From positions 1 to 12,922 of the forward strand of contig JACMOT010000035.1 of assembly GCA_014377915.1 (NCBI GenBank): DNA of 12,922 nucleotides, read 5' to 3'. This document shows positions 6,531 through 12,922 of this stretch, one piece after another. Made by a program: the position numbers and the translations under genes. The stretch's first letter is position 1. Every line of letters starts with the position of its first letter. Under the pieces are notes generated by a model. It searched no databases, was not told the DNA's origin, and worked only from the letters and a program-made list of their open reading frames with translations. Source of the DNA: Tardiphaga sp. (GTDB taxonomy: Bacteria; Pseudomonadota; Alphaproteobacteria; Rhizobiales; Xanthobacteraceae).

Positions 6531-6662
6531 CTGTCATTCCGGGGCGCGAGCGCACCCGGAATCCCGGCATGTTGATCGTCCCACCCCGAGGTTCCCCGCC
6601 ACTCCAATTGGAGTGGTTGAGGTTCGCGTCCGGCTGACGCCGCCCGCGCCCCGGAACGACAG
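6531..6662. repeat. REP-like element, family B, with embedded 18-bp palindrome
   Basis: The outer arms CTGTCATTCCGGGGCGCG (6531-6548) and CGCGCCCCGGAACGACAG (6645-6662) are inverted repeats with one mismatch in 18. The interior contains the perfect palindrome CCACTCCAATTGGAGTGG (6599-6616), flanked by GAGGTTC direct repeats (6588-6594 and 6619-6625). The element fills the whole gap between the convergent GNAT and TonB receptor genes, ending 6 bp before the receptor stop. A role as bidirectional transcription barrier is plausible but inferred. A degraded relative is at 4406-4488. Confidence 0.85.
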
Positions 6663-6668
6663 CAAGGT

Positions 6669-9023
6669 TCAGAACTTCACACTCGCAAAGGCCCTCACGT
6701 TCAGTCCCGGCATCAACACCTCGTTCTTGTTGTAGGACACCGCGTTGCGGATGTTTTCGTTCAGCAGGTTGTTGCCGACCAGACCCAGCGTCATCTCCTT
6801 GGCGCCGTAGATGCGCGGATCGAGCCGGGTATTGTAGCTGATCTCCGCCTTCAGTAAATTATAGCCCGAAGTCGGCGTCTCCGCGATCACCGCGATGTCG
6901 TTCTGCGCGAAGGCGTGCAGCAGGTTGATCCGCGTCAGCCAGTTGGCATCGCGCCAGAACAACCCGCCGCCGGCGCGCACCGGCGGGATGCGCGGCACGT
7001 TGCTGCCATCCGAAAACGTGGCGCGCACCACATCGGCCTGACCCTCGATGCCCCAGGTGCCGCCATGGAATTGCGATACGTCGAGCTGGGTCTGGAATTC
7101 ACCGCCGCGGAAGGTGGCGTCGCGCTGCGAATAGATCGCCTGGTTCAGCTCCAGCGTACCGGCGCCGGGGTCGACGCAGGCGACGCCCTCGCAGGTATTG
7201 CCGGTGAGGCGGCGATAGATAAAGCCCGAAAACTGGGTGTAGTAGCCGGTGAGTTCGAACCGGAACGGACCGGTCGCGCGGCGCAGCCCGACTTCGACCG
7301 ACTTCGCGGTCTCGATGCCCAGATTTGGATTTCCGATATCAAATGTGGTCGTTGCGTCGTGGCCGCCGCGGGAAAACAGCTCGGCAGGTTTTGGCGCACG
7401 CTCGACATATTGCCCGGTGATGCTGGCGGAAAGATCCCAAGGTAGCGCCTGGATCAGGCCGAGGCTGACACTCTTTGGCGTGAACGACAGATCGCGTCCG
7501 GTGGCAGGGCCAATGCTGCCGGGATTGGCGGCGAGATCGAACGTATCCGGGATGAAGCCCGGTGTAGTTCCGGTGAGATTGACGTGCTCGATGCGTCCGG
7601 CAACCTGCGCCTTGGTAGCCTCGGTGAATTTCAATTCGTTGAAGACGTAGCCCGCTACCCTGGTGTTCTTGTTGGGGTCCCATAATCCGTTGAGCGCGCT
7701 GGTCGGATCATCGGGGCTCGGTGCCGTCAGTTCCTGATGGCTGGCCTGAACGCCAAACGCCGTGGTCACCGTGGCGAAGCGCGCGTTGAACGGCATCATC
7801 TGCAGTTCGACGCGGCCTTCCTGCTCCTTGTTGGTAAAGGTCTGGCGTACGCCATCGGTGGTCGGATCGGCGGGGTTGGCCAGACCGATCTCGTTGTGGC
7901 GATAGTCGGTGGCACCAGCCCAGAACCGGATCGCCTCGATCGCCGCGGAATCCGGCCGGAATTCACCCTTGGTGGTGACCTTGGTTTGATGGCCATCAAT
8001 CCGGGTTCCGGCTGCCGCGCCTTCGGTGCCGGGAATGCGATAGGTCGTGTCGTTCTGGGTAATCGCCGCGCCGACGAAGCCGCCGTCGAAGAAGTACGAG
8101 CCGCCGATCGACGCGCCGTCGGACTGCATCGACGAGTTTGGCTGCCGGCCGTTGAAGGCGAGGCCGGGGCTGGAATAGGGATAGCTCGGCACATTGTAAT
8201 CGCCGGCCTTGCGGCCATAGACATCGGCGTGAAGCGCGACATTGCCGCCGCCGGCATCGAGCAGGATGCCGCCATCGATGCCGCGATCCACGGAACTGAT
8301 CGAGGTGCGGACTTCGGCGTTCGTGCAGCCTGGCGCGCCCAGATTGGCCGCGGGCGCCTTTACCGGCAGACCATAGCTCTGGAACGGTGCCACAGCGCAG
8401 GCGGGCAGGGCGTCGGGGATCCGGTTATTGGTCGAGCTGACAATGCCGCCGATCGACTGCGATCCGTAGCGCAAGGTTGCCGGGCCCCGGATCACCTCGA
8501 CCTGGTTGCTGGCGAACGGATCGACCGGGACGAAGTGGTCCTCGCCGAGATCCGACGCGCCATTGCTGCCGATGCCGTTTTCAACGATGCCGACGCGGTT
8601 GCCGTCGAGTCCGCGGATGATCGGCCGGCTCGCGGCACCCGGTGCGTAGCCGGAGCCGGTGATACCGGGTTTGGAGAACAACAAATCCCCCAGCGTCGAC
8701 GCGCCGGAGCGCCGGATCTCTTCATTGGGGACCACGGTAACGGTGGCGAACTGGTCGGTGACCACCGGCAACTCGCCCTGTCTGCTGGTCACGACAGGCG
8801 CGGCTTCGACAGGCACCGGCGAGGCGTTGCGGCCAGGTGCGGCGCGGGCGACGCGGGCGGGCGCGCGCGGCGGCGCGGGCTTTCGTCGCACAATGGGGCT
8901 GGGCGCGGTGACGGAAATCGCCGGCAATTCGGTGGGGGCCGCGGCTTGCGACAGTGCCGGGTGGCTCAGCCCGACGAGGGCGGAGCCGCCCAGCATCAGG
9001 GCGCGGGGGAGAGATAAGGTCAT
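6669..9023 (-). CDS. TonB-dependent outer-membrane receptor, ZnuD-like (probable zinc uptake)
   Basis: This 784-aa outer-membrane receptor would import a metal using energy passed from TonB. A signal peptide (about 1-26, ending ALSQA) is followed by ELPAISVTAPSP (32-43), a likely TonB box, then a long Pro/Ala/Arg-rich linker (44-75). The plug domain runs from about 85 to 205, and the barrel fills the rest, ending in the aromatic F typical of outer-membrane proteins. The plug block RPIIRGLDGNRVGIVENGIG..ASDLGEDHFVPVDPF..VEVIRGPATLRYG..IGGIV..NNRIP is the pattern of ZnuD-type zinc receptors. I see no His-rich external loop; two Cys pairs sit in predicted loops (CAVAPFQ..GC and CEGVAC). An AGGA ribosome binding site lies 7 bases before ATG 9023. 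The DUF2946 gene 118 bp upstream and the Zur box at 9541-9579 support zinc control. The exact ligand is inferred; heme or another metal is less likely. Confidence 0.9.
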   Translation of the reverse strand: MTLSLPRALMLGGSALVGLSHPALSQAAAPTELPAISVTAPSPIVRRKPAPPRAPARVARAAPGRNASPVPVEAAPVVTSRQGELPVVTDQFATVTVVPNEEIRRSGASTLGDLLFSKPGITGSGYAPGAASRPIIRGLDGNRVGIVENGIGSNGASDLGEDHFVPVDPFASNQVEVIRGPATLRYGSQSIGGIVSSTNNRIPDALPACAVAPFQSYGLPVKAPAANLGAPGCTNAEVRTSISSVDRGIDGGILLDAGGGNVALHADVYGRKAGDYNVPSYPYSSPGLAFNGRQPNSSMQSDGASIGGSYFFDGGFVGAAITQNDTTYRIPGTEGAAAGTRIDGHQTKVTTKGEFRPDSAAIEAIRFWAGATDYRHNEIGLANPADPTTDGVRQTFTNKEQEGRVELQMMPFNARFATVTTAFGVQASHQELTAPSPDDPTSALNGLWDPNKNTRVAGYVFNELKFTEATKAQVAGRIEHVNLTGTTPGFIPDTFDLAANPGSIGPATGRDLSFTPKSVSLGLIQALPWDLSASITGQYVERAPKPAELFSRGGHDATTTFDIGNPNLGIETAKSVEVGLRRATGPFRFELTGYYTQFSGFIYRRLTGNTCEGVACVDPGAGTLELNQAIYSQRDATFRGGEFQTQLDVSQFHGGTWGIEGQADVVRATFSDGSNVPRIPPVRAGGGLFWRDANWLTRINLLHAFAQNDIAVIAETPTSGYNLLKAEISYNTRLDPRIYGAKEMTLGLVGNNLLNENIRNAVSYNKNEVLMPGLNVRAFASVKF

Positions 9024-9062
9024 GGCATCGTCCTGACTGTACCGGCCGCGCCTCGGCGGGGC

Positions 9063-9096
9063 GTTCGAACCGGGACCTGCGCGAGGCAGGTCGAAC
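9063..9096 (-). other. Hairpin in the DUF2946-TonB receptor spacer
   Basis: GACCTGC (9074-9080) and GCAGGTC (9086-9092) pair perfectly around a 5-base loop, and GTTC/GAAC (9063-9066 and 9093-9096) can extend the stem across an internal bulge. It sits in the 118-bp spacer about 40-70 bp upstream of the receptor start. It could slow transcription or mark RNA processing between the two cistrons; no U-run follows, so termination is not clear. Confidence 0.4.
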
Positions 9097-9141
9097 TCAT
9101 CGAAACCGCAGCAAGCGGGCTGCGATCAGCAAAGGGTCAAG

Positions 9142-9504
9142 TCAGGCAAGCGGCGGCGCGCGCGGCTGGAAGGCGACGCTGGAGGCGTCGAGATGAGCGA
9201 ACTCGGCGCGGGTGACACGATACAGAAAATCCGTGGCCTGCGGCAATTGCAGGGCCGGTGGCGTGGCCAGCAGCGCGGTGCCGGCCAGCGCCAGGACGGC
9301 GCAGATCGCACAATGGTCGGCGGGATGCGGCTGCGGCTGATGGCCGGAGCCGGCCGGCAACTCGACCGACTGGATTGCCGTCGCGATCGGTGAAGCCTGG
9401 GCGCGGTCGGCGTGAACATGGCCGAACGACAGCACCAGCTGGATCGCCAGCGCCAGCAGCGCCAGTCTCGATCCATTCTTGATGTGTCGTCGAAACCAGA
9501 TCAT
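9142..9504 (-). CDS. DUF2946 family small exported protein, zinc-regulon associated
   Basis: This 120-aa protein has an N-terminal MIWFRRHIKNGSRLALLALAIQLVLSF segment, a signal peptide or membrane anchor. It is followed by possible metal ligands: GHVHAD, then GHQPQPHPADHCAICAV, and then a second hydrophobic stretch (LALAGTALLATPPALQL). This is the DUF2946 arrangement: small membrane or periplasmic proteins with a conserved HCxxC motif, often next to metal uptake or efflux genes, with no proven biochemical role that I know. An upstream ATG at 9522 would give 126 aa; 9504 begins at the family-typical M-W-FRRH start and has GAGGG about 11 bases upstream, but the choice is not certain. It is the first gene after the Zur box, upstream of the ZnuD-like receptor. 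A metal-chaperone or sensing role in the periplasm is a guess. Confidence 0.8.
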   Translation of the reverse strand: MIWFRRHIKNGSRLALLALAIQLVLSFGHVHADRAQASPIATAIQSVELPAGSGHQPQPHPADHCAICAVLALAGTALLATPPALQLPQATDFLYRVTRAEFAHLDASSVAFQPRAPPLA

Positions 9505-9540
9505 GCCGGATGGCGCCCTCATCGGCGGACAGAGACCTCT

Positions 9541-9579
9541 CCGGACCCGCGATGTTATAATATAACATCGCGGGTCCGG
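9541..9579. promoter_or_regulatory. Zur box inside a perfect 39-bp palindrome
   Basis: The core GATGTTATAATATAACATC (9551-9569) matches the alphaproteobacterial Zur operator pattern (ATGTTATANTATAACAT) on both half-sites. The symmetry continues outward through CCGGACCCGC on the left and its exact complement on the right, giving 19-base arms around a single central A at 9560. It lies 37 bp upstream of the preferred DUF2946 start. Zinc-loaded Zur would be expected to block RNA polymerase here, so the operon is made when zinc is scarce. There is no gene reading the other way from this site, so it serves only the minus-strand operon. Confidence 0.88.
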
Positions 9580-9592
9580 CGGAGAGTGTCAA
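9564..9592 (-). promoter_or_regulatory. Putative sigma70-type promoter of the DUF2946-TonB receptor operon
   Basis: A perfect TTGACA -35 hexamer is on the minus strand at 9592-9587. At 17-bp spacing the -10 hexamer would be 9569-9564, reading GATGTT. This is a weak match, but it falls wholly inside the Zur box, as expected for a repressed promoter. A better hexamer TATATT is at 22-bp spacing, which is too far. The -35 call is good and the -10 call is tentative. Confidence 0.5.
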
Positions 9593-9657
9593 CGGCTGGC
9601 GGGCCGCTTGGGCGGAAACGGCCGCCGCTGTGTGATTATCGCCACGGCCACAGGTGT

Positions 9658-9780
9658 CCCGGACGCGATGCGGCGCTCTTGTGCCGCTTCGCAGATCCGG
9701 GATCCCGGTGGCTCCGAAGTACCGGGCCCTGGCTCAGCAGCGCATCACGCCCTAACCGGGCGCGCTGCGCCGCGTCCGGG
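9658..9780. repeat. REP-like element, family C, between two minus-strand transcription units
   Basis: The outer arms CCCGGACGCG (9658-9667) and CGCGTCCGGG (9771-9780) are perfect inverted repeats. Internal palindromes include GCGGC/GCCGC (9670-9674 and 9683-9687), CCGGGATCCCGG (9697-9708) and a GGGCCC core near 9724-9729. The pattern of CCCGGACGCG, CAGCAGCGCATCACGCC and CGCTGCGCCGCGTCCGGG is one I recognise from Bradyrhizobium-type intergenic repeats. It fills most of the 311-bp gene-free stretch 9505-9815, whose remaining parts hold the Zur promoter and nothing else I can identify. It lies 35 bp past the stop of the 687-aa membrane protein gene, so it may act as its terminator. Confidence 0.8.
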
Positions 9781-9815
9781 GAACGGGCGCTGCGATGCCG
9801 TCGTCGACAGCGGCC

Positions 9816-11879
9816 CTACCGGCTCTCGCGCAGCCAGGTGGCGGCAAAGGCGCCGAGCAGCAAGATCAGGCCGATCAGGCCGGCGAAGACTGACAGCACG
9901 CCGACGCCGCGGACCACGCTGGCGTCGCGCATATGCACGCCCATCCAGCCGTCGCCGCGAAAGATCGTCGAGCCCCGGATCGGCACGATGCGCGGCAGTT
10001 CGAGGCTGGCGCCTTCATGGATGCGCCGGGCATCGCCACCGGTGGCCTGCGCCAGCGGCTTCAGCATCTCGGTGGTCGAGGTGACCTCGGAGAATTCCTT
10101 CGGGTTGATCGGCCCGACATTGATCAGCGCCTTCAGCGTGCCATCGGTGGCCTGCCACAGGCCGAGTTCATTGGCCGGCGTGGTCGAGCGCCAAAGGCCG
10201 GGCTCGCCGGCCGACAGTGTCAGCTCGCGGGTCTTGCCGGATGGCGAGGTCACCGTGATCGGCGCCACGGTGTCGGCCATGGTCTGCCGCACCACGACGA
10301 GGTCCTTGCCCTGGCTCTGCAGTTTCAGCGCTTCCTCGTCGAGGTCGGGCTGCTTCATCAGCCAGTGCGACATCCGCCTGAGAAGATCGAGATGTGGTCC
10401 GCCGCCTTCATAGCCCCTGGCCCATAACCAGATGTGATCCGACAGCAGCAGCGCGACGCGGCCTTCGCCGGAGCGCGACAGCAGCAGCAGCGGCTTGCCG
10501 TCGGCGCCGGTCATGACCGGCGGCGTGGTGGCATTGCGGGTCTCCACGGTGCGGAAGAAGCGGCTCCATTTCGGCGGCTCGGAGGCGCCGCCCTCAAGGC
10601 CGCGCGTCACCGGATGGCGTTTGCCGACGTCCGAGAGATGCGCATAAAACGGCTTCTCGGTGACGCCGACCGGCTCGGCCGGCAGTACCGAATCCAGCGG
10701 CGTGCGCCAGATGCTGGTGTTCGACGCATAGTCCGGCCCGGCCGACACCAGCACCGCGCCGCCGGCGCGGACATAGCGCGCGATATTGTCGAAATAGGCG
10801 ATCGGCAGCACGCCCTGGCGGGCGTAGCGGTCGAAGATGATGAGCTGAAATTCGTTGATCTTCTGCTGGAACAGCTCGCGGGTCGGAAACGCGATCAGCG
10901 ACAGTTCGTTGATCGGCGTGCCGTCCTGCTTTTCCGGCGGCCGCAGGATCGTGAAGTGCACGAGGTCGATCGAGGCGTCGGATTTCAGCAAATTGCGCCA
11001 GGTGCGCTCGCCGGAATGCGGTTCGCCGGAGACCAGCAGCACCCGCAGCTTGTCGCGCACGCCGTCGATCGCCACCACGGCGCGGTTGTTGACCAGCGTC
11101 AACTCATTCTCGAGCGGCGAGGCCTCGATCTCGACGATGTTCGGGCCGGCATGCTTGATGTCGATGTCGACCGACACGGTCTGGCCCGACATCATGGTGC
11201 GCTCGTTGAGGGTGTCGCCATCGCGGCGGATCACGACGCGGGCGCGCTCGCCGGTGACACCCTGGTCGTCGAGACGGAAGGTGATCTTCTGCGACTGGCC
11301 AACGATGCCGAAGCGTGGCGCCGCGGTCACGGCGATACGGCGATCGCGTTCATCCTTGCGGCCGGTGATCAGCGCATGCACCGGGGCGCTGAAGCCGAGC
11401 GCGGCGGCGTTCGCCGGAATGTCGTGGACGCGGCCGTCGGTGATCAGGAAGGCGCCGGCGACGCGATCTGTCGGCACGTCGGACAATGCCGAGGTCAGCG
11501 CGCCGAACAATTTGGTACCGTCGGTCTCGCCATCGGCCTGCCCGGCGTCGACGACGCGGACTTCGAGGCCCTTGACCTGCTTCAGCCGGTCGACAAGCTG
11601 CTTCTTGGCGTCTTCAGTCTCCTTGGAGCGCTCGCCGAAATTCTGGCTCGGGCTCTTGTCGATCACCACGGCGGCCACCGACGTCAGCGGCTCCCTTTCC
11701 TCGCGGGTGAAGGACGGATTGGCCAGCGCCAGCAGGGTCAGCGCCAGCGCGGCGACACGAACCAGCGCGCCGCGCGCGCGGCCGACCAGCAGCAGCACCG
11801 TAATGACGGCGATAGCGGCGAGGCCGATCCATAGCACGAGGCTGGGGACGAGCGGGGTGAAGACGATGCCGTATTGCAT
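9816..11879 (-). CDS. Membrane protein with vWA-like and glutamine-amidotransferase-like domains
   Basis: This 687-aa inner-membrane protein has two N-terminal membrane segments (about 13-33 and 38-54), a large soluble part, and a C-terminal membrane segment (about 660-682). Residues about 66-180 look like a von Willebrand A-like domain: IDKSPS at 73-78 gives a DxSxS metal-site motif, and FLITDGR (144-150) fits the later conserved strand. Residues about 277-500 resemble the class I glutamine amidotransferase-like fold seen in this membrane-protein family (RVLLVSGEPHSGERTWRNLL, then LIIFDRYARQGVLP and YVRAGGAVLVSAGPDY). No catalytic Cys-His-Glu triad is evident, so it is probably a binding rather than an amidotransferase domain. 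Such proteins sit in MoxR-DUF58-BatA-DUF4159 clusters, and here the DUF4159 gene is directly upstream. Its function is unknown; a chaperone or assembly role with a MoxR ATPase is conjecture. The ribosome binding site is weak. Confidence 0.85.
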   Translation of the reverse strand: MQYGIVFTPLVPSLVLWIGLAAIAVITVLLLVGRARGALVRVAALALTLLALANPSFTREEREPLTSVAAVVIDKSPSQNFGERSKETEDAKKQLVDRLKQVKGLEVRVVDAGQADGETDGTKLFGALTSALSDVPTDRVAGAFLITDGRVHDIPANAAALGFSAPVHALITGRKDERDRRIAVTAAPRFGIVGQSQKITFRLDDQGVTGERARVVIRRDGDTLNERTMMSGQTVSVDIDIKHAGPNIVEIEASPLENELTLVNNRAVVAIDGVRDKLRVLLVSGEPHSGERTWRNLLKSDASIDLVHFTILRPPEKQDGTPINELSLIAFPTRELFQQKINEFQLIIFDRYARQGVLPIAYFDNIARYVRAGGAVLVSAGPDYASNTSIWRTPLDSVLPAEPVGVTEKPFYAHLSDVGKRHPVTRGLEGGASEPPKWSRFFRTVETRNATTPPVMTGADGKPLLLLSRSGEGRVALLLSDHIWLWARGYEGGGPHLDLLRRMSHWLMKQPDLDEEALKLQSQGKDLVVVRQTMADTVAPITVTSPSGKTRELTLSAGEPGLWRSTTPANELGLWQATDGTLKALINVGPINPKEFSEVTSTTEMLKPLAQATGGDARRIHEGASLELPRIVPIRGSTIFRGDGWMGVHMRDASVVRGVGVLSVFAGLIGLILLLGAFAATWLRESR

Positions 11880-11930
11880 TTACACTATCCGCGTCATGGC
11901 GAGCAGCCGCCGCGACGACGTGCTCTCCGG

Positions 11931-12020
11931 CGTCATTGCGGGGAGCGAAGTGACACGGCAATCCAGAGAGCCACAGGCGAAGGCTGGATTGCTTCGTCGC
12001 AAGGGCTCCTCGCAATGACG
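11931..12020 (-). repeat. REP-like inverted repeat, family A, copy 2, inside a gene pair
   Basis: The arms run 11931-11966 (CGTCATTGCGGGGAGCGAAG...CAATCCAG) and 11984-12020 (CTGGATTGCTTCGTCGC...CTCGCAATGACG), forming a long imperfect stem. It is the same element as 58-149 in opposite orientation. It occupies most of the 167-bp spacer between the DUF4159 gene and the 687-aa membrane protein gene on the minus strand, so if the two are co-transcribed the mRNA carries this hairpin between cistrons. A minus-strand reading frame through it gives the same spurious MRGALATKQSS peptide as copy 1. Confidence 0.88.
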
Positions 12021-12046
12021 GTGGAAAGTGTTGTGGTTTGCCATCA

Positions 12047-12922
12047 TTACTGCCCCAGCCGTTCGATCAGCGCCGGCGCATGGACCTGGTCGGCCTTGTA
12101 GTTGCCGGTCAGGGTGTACATCACGATATTGACCCCGGCGCGGAAGGCGAATTCGCGCTGCCGCGGTTCGCCGGGCGTCAGCGGCAGCATCGGCTGGCCG
12201 TCCGGCCGCAGCGCCCAGGCGCCGGCGAGGTCGTTCGAGGTGATGATGATCGGCGACACGCCGTCACCGCCGCGGGCCGGACGCGAGGCGGCGTCATCGC
12301 CATCGTCGCGCGGCAGCGTCTCGACCCAGGTCGGGCCGGAATTGAAGCGGCCAGGAAAGTCGCGCAGCAGGTAGAACGTCTTGGTCAGCACGTGCTCGCG
12401 CGGCACCGGCTCGAGCTCGGGCACGTCGAGCGACGACAGGATTTCGCGCAGCGTCAGCATGCCCGGCGTCTGCGACTCGCCATTCGGTCCCGGCGGGGCC
12501 TCGATTGCGTCGCGGGTGTCGAACAAGACGGTGCCGCCCTGCTTCATATAGGCGTCGATCCGGTTGATCGCGTCCTGCGGGGGCTTGGCGGCGCCGGGAA
12601 TGATCGGCCAGTAGATCAGCGGGAAGAACGCCAGTTCGTCTTTCGCCGGATCGATACCGACCGGCTCGCCAGCCTCCAGCGCGGTGCGTTGCGCCAGGAA
12701 CAGCGTCAGCCCGGTCAGGCCGGCCTTGACGATGGAATCAACGTCGGCATTTCCGGTGACGACATAGGCCAGCCGCGTCTGCGCCACCGCCTTGATGGCG
12801 AAGTCGTCGGAGGCGGCATCCGCGCGCGACGGCGTCGGCGTGCCGGTGACCGCCCACAGCGCGAGCATCACCGCCAGCGCCGCCGGCACCCGGCGCCGGC
12901 GCAGCATCCCGGCCAGCCCCCC
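12047..12922 (-). CDS. DUF4159 domain protein, C-terminal part, cut by the window edge
   Basis: The frame is open to the last base of the window, so an internal ATG at 12907 is not the true start. Only the C-terminal 291 or so codons are present. A hydrophobic stretch near 8-22 of the part after 12907 (ALAVMLALWAV) is a membrane segment, and the remainder (about 40-270) is the DUF4159 domain, with TRLAYVVTGNADVDSIVKAGL, FFPLIYWPI, INRIDAYMKQGGTVLFDTRD and RAGVNIVMYTLTGNYKADQVHAP as typical blocks. Full-length relatives are about 900-950 aa with an N-terminal BatA-like membrane domain, which would lie beyond the edge. The domain is expected in the periplasm. It heads toward the vWA/GATase-like gene with a REP element between them. 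Its biochemical function is unknown. Confidence 0.85.
   Translation of the reverse strand, partial: GGLAGMLRRRRVPAALAVMLALWAVTGTPTPSRADAASDDFAIKAVAQTRLAYVVTGNADVDSIVKAGLTGLTLFLAQRTALEAGEPVGIDPAKDELAFFPLIYWPIIPGAAKPPQDAINRIDAYMKQGGTVLFDTRDAIEAPPGPNGESQTPGMLTLREILSSLDVPELEPVPREHVLTKTFYLLRDFPGRFNSGPTWVETLPRDDGDDAASRPARGGDGVSPIIITSNDLAGAWALRPDGQPMLPLTPGEPRQREFAFRAGVNIVMYTLTGNYKADQVHAPALIERLGQ

Noticed and set aside
7737..9017. 426-codon plus-strand open frame opposite the TonB receptor
   Set aside because: The receptor frame has a signal peptide, plug and barrel; the opposite frame shows no family pattern.
9412..10413. Plus-strand open frame crossing the Zur region and REP family C
   Set aside because: It spans a promoter, a repeat and the antisense of two genes, so it is not a gene.
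10434..11834. 466-codon plus-strand open frame opposite the 687-aa membrane protein
   Set aside because: A long open frame caused by GC bias; the minus-strand frame has membrane segments and conserved domains.
11614..12015. 133-codon minus-strand frame beginning MRGALATKQSS
   Set aside because: It begins in a REP element and overlaps the start of the 687-aa gene in another frame; the same peptide arises from the other REP copy.

Overview
This is a high-GC chromosomal window. It fits an alphaproteobacterium of the Bradyrhizobium / Rhodopseudomonas / Nitrobacter group (Nitrobacteraceae). The reasons are a long-form isocitrate lyase beside an ScfR/RamB-type regulator, a DUF4170 small protein, a Zur box of alphaproteobacterial type, and several extragenic palindromic repeats of kinds common in those genomes. 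The genus is an inference from sequence style; no rRNA gene is present. I see no tRNA, rRNA, CRISPR array, prophage or insertion sequence.

Region 1, about 1-3750, is the glyoxylate-shunt module. After a fragment of one repeat and a complete REP-like element lies a minus-strand XRE/ScfR-family regulator (170-1615). It is divergent from aceA (isocitrate lyase, 1807-3444). The shared 191-bp intergenic region carries four TTTGT(G/C/T)AC motifs, two of them forming a 20-bp inverted repeat just in front of the regulator's ribosome binding site. A 69-codon DUF4170 gene follows aceA by 21 bp, and a strong GCAA-capped hairpin closes the unit.

Region 2, 3850-6520, holds small conserved or housekeeping genes. 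They are a 182-aa protein with a C-terminal membrane anchor and unknown function, a minus-strand metallophosphoesterase divergent from a Nudix hydrolase, and a GNAT acetyltransferase. Convergent gene ends are filled by palindromic repeats (4406-4488 and 6531-6662).

Region 3, 6669-9600, is a probable zinc-acquisition operon read on the minus strand. A Zur box sits inside a perfect 39-bp palindrome and is followed by a small exported DUF2946 protein with His and Cys ligands and then a ZnuD-like TonB-dependent outer-membrane receptor.

Region 4, 9658-12922, starts with another REP-like element. It is followed on the minus strand by a 687-aa membrane protein with a vWA-like and a glutamine-amidotransferase-like domain. 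Upstream of that is the C-terminal part of a DUF4159 protein that runs off the right edge. These two belong to the MoxR/DUF58/BatA-type membrane-protein clusters, whose job is not established. A REP element of the same family as the one at the left end separates them.

Nothing here is clearly a new system. The most rewarding points are the regulatory DNA (Zur palindrome, ScfR operators), the unexplained DUF4170 and tail-anchored proteins, the vWA/GATase/DUF4159 pair, and the density of different REP families.
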